Source: Delphinus delphis
Lineage: Eukaryota; Chordata; Mammalia; Artiodactyla; Delphinidae
Length of the DNA stretch: 64,000 bases
NCBI RefSeq assembly: GCF_949987515.2
Contig: NC_082687.1
Span: 27,182,132-27,246,131 of the forward strand
Reading direction: 5' to 3'
Both the position numbers and the translations under genes were made by a program. Below are positions 24,607-37,531 of the stretch, in pieces. The notes under the pieces were generated by a model. That model saw nothing but the letters and a program-made list of their open reading frames with translations, was not told the origin of the DNA and did no database searches. Numbering within the stretch: position 1 is the stretch's first letter; every line of letters begins with the position of its first letter.

Positions 24607-25740
24607 TATAAATAATCCTTTTTCTCTTTTCATTTTCTTTCCACATCTCTTTCCTAACCAATCATCAGCTTATCAATTACTGATTCAGTTTATTTATTAG
24701 TTTATTCAGTTTCTTTGTTAAATGTATACCATGGGCTCTCAGGCACAGAATCTGCTCCTGAAGCCAAAAATGTTCTTTCCTAAACAGAAGACTTTCTGGC
24801 TGGGTTAGTCCCAAGTTGTTCTCTGTTTTCATTTTAATTCTCTTTTTAATTTTACCCTATGTGTTCACTTTATTCTAACTCAGTGCCTAAAATATAGTAA
24901 GTCCTCAATACTTTTTATGAAATTAACAGGAAATTAAGTGTGATATAATTTCTAGCCTGTTATCTTCTCACTTCTTTCCAACTTCTCCTTCCTTTCATTT
25001 CATATTCTTCTTCTCCCTGTTTGCCTTTCCTGTGTGCGAGTTTTAATTACCTGTCTTCTCTCTTCTGCTTCCTTAACTCCAAATGGCACTGTGTTTTCTT
25101 CTTACTTCATTGACTTGTCAGTTGAGTCCCTCCAGCCTTTACCTCCACCTCTGTTGTTTAATGGAATTTATCAACCCTCTAAAACTTTTTTTTTTCCTTT
25201 TGCTTGTAATTTTTTTTTAATTGTCTCAAAGTATCTTCTTTTCTCTTTTGATTCTCCAGCCCACCTACAAGGACCTCTGGTTGCCCACTGGGGTTCCTGA
25301 GTTCCAGGCAGCTGTTTTCTGGAGCTGAACGGACCCTCTGGGTCTGGAGAAGGAAACAGTGAGGCAGAGATGATGATGAAACTCATTTCTACTTCTCGCC
25401 CCTCTCCTCAAGGAAGATGTGGGCAGTGCTTGGTGACAGCACTGTGTGAGATTGGAGGAGGCAGGTGGTGGGAAGGAAGGCACGTTTGATTTCACCTTGA
25501 CCTCTTTGCCCAGGGACAGCTGTCATCAGCTGCTTGTCAGTGAACTTGAGAGCACGTACCTTGCCTTTACTACCGATCAGAACCAATCTTATAAATTAAA
25601 AGAAAAAAAATCCTTGGGCCTATAAACACTTGGACCCAATTATAGATTTTTGTTAAAAGTTAGAAAGTATTGTGGTAATGATACCTGTCAGTAAGCTTTG
25701 GTATGCCGAAAAAGTTTTAATACCTTGGATTTTTAAAAAA

Positions 25741-26801
25741 ATATTTTATGGGAGTACGGTAGATTTATAATGCTGTGTTAGTTTCAGGTGTACAGCAAAG
25801 TGATTCAGTTATAAATTTAGCCACTCTTTTTTAGATTCTTTTCCCATATAGGCTATTACAGAGTATTGAGTAGAGCTCCCTGTGCTCTACAGTAGGTCCT
25901 TATTAGTTATCTATTTTATATGTAATAGTGTGTATATGGCAATCTCAATCTTCCAGTTTATCCCCTTCCCCTCCACCTTACCCACTGGTAACCATAGTTT
26001 GTTTTCTACATCTGTAACTCTGTTTCTGTTTTGTACATAAGTTCATTTGTACCCTTTTTTTTAGATTCCACATGTAAGTGATATCATATGATAGTTATCT
26101 TTCTCTGTTTGACTTACTTCACTCATTATGACAGTCTCTAGGTCCATCCATGTTGCTGCAAATGGCCTTATTTCATTCTTTTTTATGGCTGAGTAATATT
26201 CCATTGTACATATTACTACATCTTTATCCATTCATCTGTCGGTGGACATTGAGGTTGCTTCCATGTTCTGGCTATTGTAAATAGTGCTGCATTGAACATT
26301 GGGGTGCATGTATCTTTTCAAATTATGGTTTTCTCCGGATATATGCCCAAGATTGGGATTGCTGGATCATATGGTAACTCTATTTTTAGTTTTTTAAGGA
26401 GCTTCCATACTGTTCTCCATAGCGGCTGTACCAGTTTACATTCCCACCAACAGTGTAGGAGGGTTCCCTCTTCTCCACACCCTCTCCAGAATTTATCGTT
26501 TGTAGATTTTTTTGATGTTGGCCATTCTGATTGGTGTGAGGTGATACCTCACTGTAGTTTTGATTTGCATTTTTCTAATAATTAGTGATGTTGAGCATCT
26601 TTTCATGTGCTTTTAGCCATCTGTATGTCTTCTTTGGAGAAATGTTTATTTAGATCTTCTGCCCATTTTTTGATTGGGTTGTTTGTTTTTCTGATATTGA
26701 GCTTCATGAGCTATTTGTATATTTTGGAGATTAATCCCTGTCACTTGCTTCATTTGCGAATATTTTCTCCCATTCTGAGGGTTGCCTTTTCGTTTTGTTT
26801 A
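25741..26801 (-). mobile_element. 5'-truncated L1 with perfect target-site duplication
   Basis: 1,061-bp antisense L1: 3' UTR and the last part of ORF2. Flanked by ttaataccttggat at 25727-25740 and 26802-26815 (14 bp, no mismatch). The 26292-26954 frames are antisense shadows of ORF2. Confidence 0.92.
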
Positions 26802-27070
26802 TTAATACCTTGGATGTTAAAGTTTTTAGTTCTTAAGTGTAATGTCTGGTTTGGGCCAAGTTCAATCTGTACCTGTAGTTCTAAAATAATTTCAAGTCAA
26901 ATCAACCTCGCTATACCTATTCTGTACTCAATTATTCTATGCAAGGCACCGTGAAAGCTATTAAAAATAAACAAACGAAAAAAGTCCAAATCAAAGTTAA
27001 CCTAGTATCTTTCCAGGTAATATCTCTGTGTATTTGGGGAGAAAAGGAAGAACACAGGTCCACAATTCTT

Positions 27071-27299
27071 TTTTTTCTTTAACAATTTATTTATTTTTAA
27101 TTTTTTTTGGCTGCGTCGGGTCTTGGTTGTGTCACGCGGGCTCTCTTGTTGAGGCACGCAAGCTCAGTAGTTGTGGTGCGTGAGCTTAGTTAGCTGTCGC
27201 GCGGCGTGTGGGGTCTTAGTTCCCCAAACAGGAATCGAACCCACATCTCCTGCACTGGAAGGTGGATTCTTTACCACTGGACCACCAGGGAAGTCCCAG
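27071..27299 (-). mobile_element. tRNA-derived SINE, intermediate form
   Basis: ttggctgcgtcgggtcttgg, then cccaaacaggaatcgaaccc and ccaccagggaagtccc. Flanked by imperfect repeats ggtccacaattctt (27057-27070) and agtccacgattctt (27300-27313). Confidence 0.9.
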
Positions 27300-27605
27300 A
27301 GTCCACGATTCTTAATCTGAAAATTCTGAGGTGGACGTGTTTGAGCAAAGGCAATATAGGACATATACTGTCTTATATTTAACGTCTTCAGATAGGTTTG
27401 GTGTGGAAACTATTTTTAACATAGTGACATATGAATATTCATGCTGAGTGGGGAAAAATACAGACCTAAATAACCTGATGTCAGGTCAGGCATTCAGATT
27501 TTTGATTTTGGCAACTGTGAATAGCAGAATGTGGGCTTGTTTTAAAATGTGATCAGGTGTTAAAAGAAAATAATTACGAGTCACATTCAGAAAAAGGGAA
27601 TATCA

Positions 27606-28453
27606 GAGGGTGTGGAGAAAAAGGAACCCTCCTACATTGTTGGTGGGAATGTAAATTGGTACACCCACTATGGAGAACAGGATGGAGTTTCCTTAAAAAA
27701 ACTAAAAATAGAGCTACCATATGATCCTGCAATCCCACTCCCAGGCATATATCTAGAAAAGACAAAGACTCTAATTCAAAAAGATGCCTGCACCCCAAGG
27801 TTCATAGCAGCACTGTTTATAGTAGCCAAGACATGGAAGCAATCTGAATGTCATCGACAGATGAATAGATAAAGAAGATGTGGTGTGTATATATATATAT
27901 ACACACATATATATATATACAATGGACTATTACTCAGACATAAAAAAGAATGAAATAATGCTATTTACAGCAACATGATAGACCTAGAGATTATCATACT
28001 AGATGAAGCAAGTCAGACAAAGACAAGTATCATACAATATCACTTATATGTGGAATCTAAAACATGATACAAGTGAAGTTATTTACAAAAACAGAAACAG
28101 ACTCATAGACATAGAAACAAACTTAGCTTTACCAAAGGAGATAGTGGCGGTGGTGGGGGAGAGACGTTAGGAGTCTGGGATTAACAGATACACACTGCTG
28201 TATATAAATTAGGTAAACAACAAGGACCTACTGTGGAGCACAGCGAACTGTAGTCAATATCTTGTAATAACCTATAACGGAAAAGAATCTGAAAAAGAAT
28301 AGATATAGACACATATATACTCACACAGATATGTATAGCTGAATCACTTTGCCGTACAGTTGAAACTAACACAACATTGTAAATTAACTACACTTCAATA
28401 GAAAAAATGGTGAGAAAAGAATATATAAGTTCAAAACAGATAAAAATTTTAAT
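27606..28453 (+). mobile_element. 5'-truncated L1, sense orientation
   Basis: 848 bp in gene orientation: end of ORF2 (readable as [15 protein letters not shown], then IAALFIVAKTWKQ) and 3' UTR. It includes a TA/CA microsatellite at 27885-27920. Flanked by a perfect 14-bp repeat aaaagggaatatca (27592-27605 and 28454-28467). Confidence 0.92.
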
Positions 28454-28467
28454 AAAAGGGAATATCA

Positions 28468-29988
28468 CTGTGGGTGGTGACAGAAAAGGTGGGATTTTTT
28501 TCTGATTTGAAGGTCTGGATGGGACTTCACCTTGCTCACTGTCGACTCTTGGGCAACTAGAATCACACCTGCCATGTATTTGGTGAATACGTATTTGGCA
28601 GATGAGTTATTAATGAAGAGAAGGGGAAGAACTTCCCCGTCAGAGGAGACTTGTGCCTGAGGAGGGGATGAATTTGATAGTCAGCGGTCTGCTCTGATTG
28701 AAGACGAATACTCTGCAATAAATGTGGGTAGGTGAGGTGGGACCCCTTATGGGGAGTTATGTGTCTGTGCCTTACATGCTTCTTCAGCTGAGGAATTCGG
28801 ATTGGATCTGATGACTTTAACTTTTAAATGAGGATGGGAGAGACCTAAAGGTAATCAAAGTGGCTTGAAAAATGGAAAGTAGAAAAAATGATGGTGTTCA
28901 GAATGGATTATGGTTGTGTGTATGTCCCTGTAAGGATGCCCAACATGCAGGCATCAAATTCGAGGCCATGCTGAAGAAGCAGAGATTAGTCCAGAGTGTG
29001 AAGAAAATGCAGAGATTGCGATCTGTTGCATTTGGAAAGTGACAGGAAGTCAAAGAAAATTTTCAAAATTCTAATACTTGGTGATGAGAAATACTGATCC
29101 CTTTGGCTGATAGGGGAAATTTGGAAGAGAAGTTGGAGAGGATATACGAATCGTATGACTTGGCGTATTGATTGGTTTATATTCTTCAAACCTGTTTATA
29201 TGATGTCTTTTGTATGTCATGTGTGTGTTCATAGATGTAAAATTTGTCCCAAGTCCCTAGTCCAGAGCTTTTAAGGACAATGTAACAAGAAACAGTAAAT
29301 CCTACATGACTTGAGTGTATGTGTTCTAGGTGCCGTTTCCAAGCTGCTTTTATAGGAGGTTTATTTAAATTTCATGTTAAAAAAGGAAAAACTGTGTTGA
29401 GTAGCATTAGTTCCCCCTTGTACCTTTCATTACGCATTAGCAATGAACTCTCCTTCTCTCGGGTTGATGAATTTGAACTTGATCTATTATCTGATAGTAA
29501 TTACCAGCACAGAGTGATGATTATTGCTGAAGTAACATTCTTATTTCATTTCTCTTTGTATGTCGGGCACTTCTCAGAGGGCACGTTTGTTTGCAGCATA
29601 TGACTTGCTCTTTTGGCTTCTGGCTTTGAGGCCACTATTTTAGGTTTCTTAAATAGAGTAGTATTGACAAAAATCCTCTGGTATTTAAAATTCTCTGGGC
29701 ATGGTCTTCTAGCTTGTAGGAGACAGAAGGAGTGGGCTGTGGCTGGTGTTTTCTCCTCCGGCAGGCTCAAGCTCTGATTTTTGTGTTTCTTGACAGTTTC
29801 TTTTTTTTCCCAACTCCTGGCAGGGCTGACCTGCATCTTTCTCTGCTCTTGGAGTCAGTGTTTCCCATCATGAAGGTGCCTCTCTGCTACTTTGATTCTT
29901 GAGCCTTCTTAATAGTCTTGTGTAGGCTGAAGGGCCAGCCTTTCCTCTTCTGGTCCTTTGAGCTCTCCAGAGACAGTCGAGAGAGAAG
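28468..29988. other. Unannotated intronic sequence
   Basis: About 1.5 kb in which I recognise no repeat or gene. Confidence 0.55.
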
Positions 29989-29991
29989 GTG

Positions 29992-30372
29992 TGTCTGTTT
30001 TGCTGGGGCTGCCGTAATCAAGTACCACAGACTGGGTGGCTTAAGCAACAGAAGTTTATTTTCGCAGAGTTCTCGGGGCTAGAGATCCGAGACAGGGCGT
30101 CCGCAGGGCTGGTTTCTTCTGAGGGCCCCTCTCCACGGCTTGTGGATGGCCATCTTCTCCCTGTGTTTTCACACTGTCTTCCTTCCGTTTGCATCTGTGG
30201 CCTGATCTCTGCTTATAAGGATACCAGTCATATTGGATTAGGGCCCACCCTCATGACCTTGTTTTAACTTAACCCCTTCTTTTAAAGACCTTAGTTCCGG
30301 AAACAGTCACATTCTGAGATACTGGGGGTTAGGACTTCAACATATGAATTTTGGGGGACACAATTCAGCAAA
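29992..30372 (-). repeat. Solo LTR of MLT1/MaLR type (ERVL-related), antisense
   Basis: Starts near gctggggctgccgtaatcaa and contains cagactgggtggcttaagca, ggcccaccctcatgacctt and cttcaacatatgaattttgg, the antisense signature of ERVL-MaLR LTRs. No internal retroviral coding sequence is attached. An ancient, inert copy. Confidence 0.8.
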
Positions 30373-30998
30373 TAACAGACGAATAGGACATTTCAGAAGC
30401 TTGAAACTGAGTAAGGAGAACGAAACAAAAGGCAGCCCAGTGAAACAGCCTCTGGTCCTCCTTTGGAGTCTTAGTGCTTCTTACTGGACAGTGCCTGTAA
30501 TGGCTCTTAAAAAAACCCTGAACAAAACAAGTTTTGCTTTACTTTTGAGTGAGTGATTTCCATGGTCTTCAAGAATCAGCCGCACAACGGTTTCTTCCTG
30601 TGTCCTAACCAGCACCATATTATTTTTAAAAGGCTAAAAGTTTTCAAGACAAATCTGAAGAATAAGTAAACATAAGAAACAGGAAAGGTGCCGTGCATCT
30701 TTGCAAATTGCATTGGTATGTGTGAGTACTACTTAATCAACTTTTTTTCATAACCACTGGCTCCTTACATTTTGGCCACCTGCAACAGTGTTTCAGGAGA
30801 TCAACTTCCAACCATAAGTCATGAGTACCAAGCTGCTAAGGCAAGTTGGTAAACACTCACTTTTGTCAAACGTTGTTTTTATAGGCAACGGGAATGCTGC
30901 TAACGTGAGTTAGCAAGGATTCTGAGTGCCACTGTTTGTTGACAGCTTTTCAGACTTGACTGTCTCGTATTTGCTAACATTTCGTCTCTTCCAAATAG

Positions 30999-31073
30999 GT
31001 ATAAACGACCAAGGATTGTACAGAGTTGTGGGGGTGAGTTCAAAGGTCCAGAGACTTCTGAGTATGTTGATGG
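30999..31073 (+). CDS. ARHGAP10: ARHGAP10 exon C: RhoGAP arginine-finger exon
   Basis: This 75-nt exon encodes (G)INDQGLYRVVGVSS then KVQRLLSMLM, ending with g of the next Asp codon. The Arg of GLYRVVG (codon AGA, 31022-31024) aligns with the arginine finger of RhoGAP domains, which enters the GTPase active site to speed GTP hydrolysis. The acceptor is supported by a textbook branch point tgctaac at 30972-30978, about 20 nt before AG; the donor is tgg|gtatgc. INDQ-x-LYRVVG-V-SSK fits ARHGAP10 rather than ARHGAP26 (INEQGLYRIVGVNSR), from family knowledge. Phase is 2 nt in and 1 nt out. Confidence 0.95.
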
Positions 31074-33310
31074 GTATGCCTCTTTTCTAATCATTTTCCA
31101 TGCATTGTTTGTTTATGTTCGTTGTCTTTGCAACTCAGTGTTTCATAGTAACGTAACTTGGGAATTCATCCTTTTCGTCTGCTGTCTTGGAGTCCTTTTC
31201 TCCTGAGCAGAGATAGTTGGCTCAGAGAAGTCGGTTAGCGTTTGCTCAGGTCCCCCTTACTAAGAATGGAGGAAGAAAAGAAGGCAGCTCATGGGTGAAC
31301 GTCTTCTACTGCTTGCTTCTCCCAGGGGGAGTAGCAGCCAGGCCTCTGTGATTTGCATGGCTTCCAAATTGCCCGTCCAAAGTCTTGACAGTACATTTGG
31401 TTGCACAAGACCACTGGGCCTCGCTCATTTTTCTGGAGCTTCCACAACTGTCACTCAGCAGCAAGGGTCTGATTCTCAGGGATTCATTGGTATGCACAGT
31501 GGCTTGTTTGTAGTTTGCACCAGGCTGTTCTCCAGAACCATGCCTGCTCCATCTGTGCTGATAACACAGTGTTCTTTGGCATCGCAGACAAGAGGAAGCC
31601 AGAAAGTGAATTCATTTCATTACCCCAGACGTTATGTGAATGACAAAGCGCTTTTACATTACACTCTGCTGTCAGCTCAGTGCCACCTGTAAGAGGCCCT
31701 GCTCCTCTGCCCCCCATGACCCCAAAGCAGGCTGCCTCCTGGGGGGTGACGATAACTCATCAGGCTTGAGGGCCTGTGTGTCAAACCGATCTGTCATTAT
31801 GACCTTGCTAAATATTAATTTATTTGATATCTCACTTTAATCAGTATTAACAGTGCCCTCAGGTATTCTGTCAATGCATTTAAACCCGTCTGCATCTTAA
31901 AGCATTGTCGCAAAGACTTACTTTGAGCAAGCATCAACCGAGCTGAATCAAATCAGCCGGGATGTTACGGATAGCGTTGCTTGTTTGGCTGCGTTTGAAT
32001 TCAGGATTTAATAAGCAACAACTCTTTTCTGAGCTTATTAACCACAGGAAAAATGCCTCGTCATGACTTGGAGAGCCTTGTTAGAATACATTCGCTTTCG
32101 CGAGTTGTTTTCATTTTCTGCCTCTCTGGTTTGACTTGGGTATGCAATTTTGGCAGTCAGATTTTCCTTTTTACCATTAGTGGGCTCCAAATGAAATAGA
32201 CTCAGGTTGCCAGTGGTTCAGTAGCAGCTGGCAGGGTTTAATGGGACGACAGCATCTGCTTTTAGTTAATTTTAAAATTAGAAACACTTCTCTCATTTCC
32301 AAGATGGTGTTATGGTGATTAGAACTGGAAGACTCTGTTGGTATCAGAAAGGGAGAAAGGCTGAAAGGCACACTTGGCAGTGAATCGGTTAGAAGGACGA
32401 TAGCTTTATTTTATTATCTTCTCATTCATGTTCAAGGGCAGCTCAAACAAGCAGGTGTCCCTGTGGTCACCCTGAGGTGTTAAGCTGTCTCCAAATTTGT
32501 TCTTAAACTTAGAAAAACCATATGATCATCCACATCCCTGGACTTGGGTGGTACTTTCCTCTGCTCATGGGAAATGTCCCAAGACAGTTCTGAACTTGCA
32601 AGGTGCTTAAAATATCTAAACCCTCAAAAATTCATGACCTGGAAAACTGTTTTCACTTTCCGTGAGGCTCAGCATAGAGAAGTCCAGGACACAACCTCAT
32701 TTAAGCTGCTGGCAAAAAGAAATGCTGTGTTTTCAGTCATATCATTCTGCAGTCAGAGGAAATTAGAGAATTGACACAAGGGAAAGATACTGACTTACTG
32801 TTTTCTTATTAAGTAATGCATTTAAGGGAACGGCACAGGATAAATTAATTTCACTTCATCTCTAAATAATTCCTAGTGTGAATTTAAGATGGTCAGTCAC
32901 AAACTTTGGATTTTTATTAGCATTAATATCATTTTCTTGTTACTTTATGTTACCAACTCAAACTTCAGCTCTTAACGAAAGAGGTTTATTCACTATTTCC
33001 TAATGAATTTAAGATTACCTTAAGATGTTTCTTTCCTTTCTTCCTGATTCAGCAAGTGTTCAAATTGAACTAACTTACACCTCTTCCAAAAAAAGAATTT
33101 GAGTTTCTGAACAGTTGTGTACACACTGTCCCGTAGATATTCATTTTCTACATTTCCCAACCTCTCTACATTGTTTCAAAGTTATATATGTTTAAGAGAA
33201 AAAAATTGGGTGAGTCTGCCAGATTTTTAATTTTGCTCTTTTGTACCAATCTATTTTTTTTCCCTCCAGTAGACAATTAATTCTGATAATTTTGCCCATT
33301 TGTGGTACTC
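31074..33310 (+). other. Repeat-free intron sequence between exons C and D
   Basis: More than 2 kb in which I recognise no interspersed repeat, in contrast with most of this window. Frames at 31291-31692 and nearby have no domain, splice signals or coding character that I can support. 31760-32160 is discussed as a possible conserved noncoding element. Confidence 0.6.
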
Positions 33311-33319
33311 GGAGTTATT

Positions 33320-33500
33320 TTTATTTATTTACTTTTAAAAACCAAAATTTTTTATTTTGAAATAATCTCTAGCCTGCAGAAAAATTGCAAGTAAATAGTA
33401 CAATGGACTCCCATAATACCCCTTCCCCAGATTTACCAAGTTTTAACATTTTTAGGCAGTTATTTTTTAAAATTTCGATTCCTCCAGATAACGTTTATTT
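33320..33500 (-). repeat. Old L1M-type fragment
   Basis: attttgaaataatctctagc, gcaagtaaatagtacaatgg and ccccagatttaccaagtttt match the antisense 5'/UTR-type sequence of old mammalian L1 families; the family is not resolved. Confidence 0.5.
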
Positions 33501-33892
33501 CAAATTTGAATTTTTTCAAAGTACTTTTTGTTTGGAATGCGTTTTTCTTTGCAGAAATGAAAAGTAACCTAACTTTTTAAAAATCTGAGATAAAGTTCCA
33601 AGTCGTTTTATATTTTTTGACAGGAACTTCTGTTCACTTTGGTTCTCTTTAGTTCTTGAGAGCTAATCATTTACTTTGCTATTATTTTTCCTTTATTGCC
33701 ATTTTTACATAAAATATTTTTGTATTTAAAATATTTTCAGCATTCTTTAAATACTCCTGTGTAAAAGTTTGTGGTGATTTCTAAAAGAAGGATGCATGCT
33801 TAATATCTTGCATGTTTTCTTCACTTGTGTTTCTACTGGGTGTGTTTTCATGACCTTCATGTTTAAAATTACAATAGAGAAAAATATTTCTC

Positions 33893-33990
33893 TCTGTTCT
33901 TCTTCTCCTTCCCCTTCCTGTTCTTCTTCTTCCCCTCCCCCGTTCCTTTTTCTCTCTCCCCTTTCCTCCCCTGCCCCTTTCTTCTCTCCT
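33893..33990. repeat. Pyrimidine-rich low-complexity tract
   Basis: Imperfect ctt/cct repeats. They create Arg/Glu/Gly-rich frames on the minus strand that are not genes. Confidence 0.85.
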
Positions 33991-34229
33991 CTCCGCCACA
34001 CATGAAGTACTAATGGCAGCTGACCACCATTTGTACTCCTCCAGGTCAGGTAAAGGAGTGGGCAGCTGCCCTTCTCCCCTGGTGATGAGAGTTGTTTGCC
34101 TTCTTGGTCAGCTTCCATCCCTGGGGGCAGAAAGTAGCGGTGTGCTGGATTTTCCAACAGCCTCCTAGCTTTCCCTTGGACCGAGTTTCTTAAGGTTCCA
34201 CAAGAACATGCCCCAGTGAGCAATTACAT

Positions 34230-36220
34230 TCCTTCCCTTTACAGGTGTTTTTCTTTTCCTTCTTTTTTTTTTTTCTCTAACAGAGGGCACACATAGTCTG
34301 GTAGAATTTTTTTTTTTTTAATTAGAAACTTGAAGCAATTGGGGAAGGCAGGGAGAAATAGCAGATGAGGTGTCTTTGGGTGAGTCACAGTGTTTTAGTA
34401 AGTGGGGTGAAAATGTAACATGAATTATCGCAATTGGTAGGTTGGAACTCTGCTGAGTTAGAATTGTTCTGTGTTCTTCCTTCTTCTTCTTTGGAATGAA
34501 AGCATCAGAGCAGGGAAGGGAAAGTGCTGGGAAAATGTGGTGGTAGCTTGTGTGTGCTGGTGAATTTTCTGTTTGTTTCTAAATTTAATTTGTAAAAACA
34601 GCTGGATGATTTTATTTTAAGACAGAGAACCATAGAAAGCCAGAAATCAGACTAATTTAGTGGAGTTTTACTATAAACGTATTACCATGTTTACTTTGTT
34701 TGTAGGACTTTTCAGAAAGATTGAGGGAAAAAGTAAACTAATGTAGCTGAAAAAGATTCTGATTTTGGATTATAAAGGATATTCTCCAAACTCATTCAAT
34801 CACTGGGCGTCTCTAAGTACTTTCGACTGGGACCCAAGTCAGTGTCGAGTAGGGTGCCAGCACGTTGGGCTGGGCTGAAAGTTTCCGGTTTCAAAAAAGT
34901 GACCACTGGTTATAGAATTATGAAGCATTTACCGAAATAAAAAGTCAACTATTTGTATCTCTGTTCATTAGTTTAGGTTAGGTTTTAAACTAATCCACGA
35001 GGTATAGTGTTCCTTGGCCAGAAAGGAAACAGAATTTCTACCTTATTTATGGTAGAACATATATTCTGATTGAACACTCTAAATGCATTTTTAAGTTTGA
35101 ATCCCAAATAAGTTATTAACAAATTTACCTAGTCCCAGTGCATCCACGGATTGGTAAGAGCTGCTAGGGATGATTGAGTTATTTGAAAACAGTGAAAATT
35201 TAATAGAGGATTAATACCATAGACATTATGTAGTCATTGGCTTCTCGTGTGACAGCTCCTTTTTATTCCATGAATTCAAAGGATGGCTTATTTTTTCATA
35301 TAAAGACTATGGTTCTCAAAATATAGAATGATCATTTGGTCAAAAGCTGAAAATAAAAGATTTCCTTGAGAAGCCTCCTGGATTTGAAAATGGTGATTTG
35401 CTGGTAGCAGGTTGATTGAAAATGTTATCTGACTTGTATGAGATTTAAATAATTGACTTAATGACAGAGAGAATATTCAGTTACTGCAGTAATTGGTTGG
35501 CAAAGCCTTTAGAACAGAATTATTTAGTCCTAGTTATAAAGGATTGCACCTTTAATCAGGGTGCTTAATTTGATTTCTTGAATGTATCTGTGGCTTGTCT
35601 GACAAACTCAGTAACAAATGAGTTCTGAACTGTAGGAACCGATCAAAATGTAATCAGTGTCAATTGCCATTGTTGTAGTTTATCGCATATTGCTGTCAGT
35701 TGCTGTAATCGAGAGCTGTTGAAGTGCTTTGAAAAGTTTCCAGACTTTTGAGTAATCGACTTCATATATCTGATGTTACGGCTGTGAAATAACCATCACT
35801 TCCTGTTTTACTTTATTTTCAAAAAGTTTGAGAAATAACATTGCGTTGTCACCCATCCTTGCCCATGCCGAAGCCTCAAACTTTTTGAGTGGCGTGCATG
35901 ACTTAACATGGTGGTCCCATTTGGACAGGATTTTCTTTTTGAACTTCAGTTTGAAAAGGGTATACTAACAAGTTTCCTTCTGTATATAGACAAATAACAG
36001 TGTAAGGGAGGAAAAAATACCTGAAACGACTAGTTTTCTGGGGGGGTCTTAGTTGAAACATCATTCTGGAGTGAGGGAGAAGTAAGTGTTTTCCACAAAT
36101 CTCTTATTTTCTCCTTTGTGTGATTGGAGCGTAGAAACTCACTCCAGTTTCTGTTGATTGTTTGATGTCTTTCATCATAAGCCATTTACTGCTCCCTCCC
36201 GAGGGTAGGTACCACCACTG
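34230..36220. other. Unannotated intronic sequence
   Basis: About 2 kb without recognisable repeats apart from T-runs near 34262 and 34309. Nothing coding seen. Confidence 0.55.
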
Positions 36221-36284
36221 AGCGCTTATACTTTTGGTGACTCAGCTGTGGTAATTACCCACTCATTTGATGATTTATGGAAAT

Positions 36285-36480
36285 CTGCGTACATTCCTGA
36301 TTTGCTTTGATGCTCTCAGTAGTTTCACGAGAGTGTGTACGTTATCTCCGTCGTGCACATGAAGAGCTGAAGTTCAGAGAGGTTTGGAGCTGACTTGTTG
36401 GGGTGGTGAGGCTGGTCAGGGCTGAGGCGGGATTGAAGCCCAGGTGTGTGTCCCTTGCTGCACGCTCCTCCCTGCTGCCA
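36285..36480 (-). repeat. MIR SINE relic, antisense
   Basis: agttcagagaggtttgg and gggattgaagcccaggt are the MIR antisense landmarks; the rest is diverged. Confidence 0.65.
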
Positions 36481-37443
36481 GGTCACGGCCAAGTGCAGTA
36501 GCCCAGCCTCACGAGGCTCGGAGATACCACCACACTTGGAATGCTTGCCTTTCCCACTATCCTTTCCTTTTATTTCAACCAGGGTTAACTTTTTCCTTTA
36601 CAGAACTAATTGCGCTGCCCTCCTCCTCCTTCAACTCTTCTACTTCTTCTTTTTTTTAGTGCCTGTTTTACATCTTCTTTAGAGTTTACTAGATATTTGA
36701 AAGGGCATTTGTAAGAAATGCATCATTAACATAATTTTAGGACAAAGAAAACTAATTCAGAATGAATGTCAGACATGTTACATAGAGGCTTCTAGTAAAT
36801 ATTTCTTGGATGAGTGTATAGATTGTAACGGTAATGTGAAAGATTACCCATGAAAGACTTTTTAAGTTTACGTGTCATTTCTGTTTTGGTTGATCACGTA
36901 TTAGTCTTCAGAAAGACAATATGATGAGTATAAACCTTAGAAGTGTGGGACCAGACTTACCATCCTTTGCCCCCACTGACTTCTTGTTCTTCTAATAGGA
37001 ATTTTGCCATTAAGGGTACTGCCTGTTTCCCCTGTCATGACACAGTGTGATAGCAATCGTGCCACCTGAAACAAGTTCAAATGTATAGACACTGCAAAAT
37101 GCCACATGCTGTAAGCCATGGCTACTGAGTAGTACCTTATAATAAGAGTAGTAGTAGTAATAATAATAGCTGTACATGCTTTGCAGTTATGAATATTTAA
37201 ATGCTCTGTCCAGTTCTCCCCTACTCCCAGCCCAACCCTTCTCCTTTTACTTCGATCTTCACTACAGATTTTCTGAAGTGTGAGAAATGTCTGATAAAAG
37301 AATATGGCTTATGATATGATAAGAAATTATATGTAATGTTTTTATAGGAAACCACAGAATTCAATATTTGTGGTTTGGCTGTTTAAAGATGAGCCATTTG
37401 GTCAAGGTTTGAATTATTTTTTTCTTCCTTGCTTGCTCACCAG

Positions 37444-37531
37444 ATGTGAAAACCTGCAATGAGGTGGACCTGGAGAATTCTATAGATTGGGAAGTGAAGA
37501 CAATAACGAGTGCCCTGAAACAGTATTTGAG
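37444..37531 (+). CDS. ARHGAP10: ARHGAP10 exon D: RhoGAP domain core
   Basis: This 88-nt exon encodes (D)VKTCNEVDLENSIDWEVK then TITSALKQYL, ending with ag of an Arg codon finished by exon E. The acceptor is tgcttgctcaccag|at and the donor gag|gtgagc. WE-x-KTITSALK-x-YLR is a GRAF-family signature; the ALKQYLR helix carries the conserved Lys and Arg that stabilise the arginine finger and contact the GTPase in RhoGAP structures. Phase is 2 nt in and 2 nt out, matching exons C and E. NEVDLEN fits ARHGAP10. Confidence 0.95.

Noticed and set aside
33747..34223. 158-codon minus-strand frame rich in Glu, Arg and Gly
   Set aside because: Driven by the pyrimidine-rich low-complexity tract at 33893-33990.
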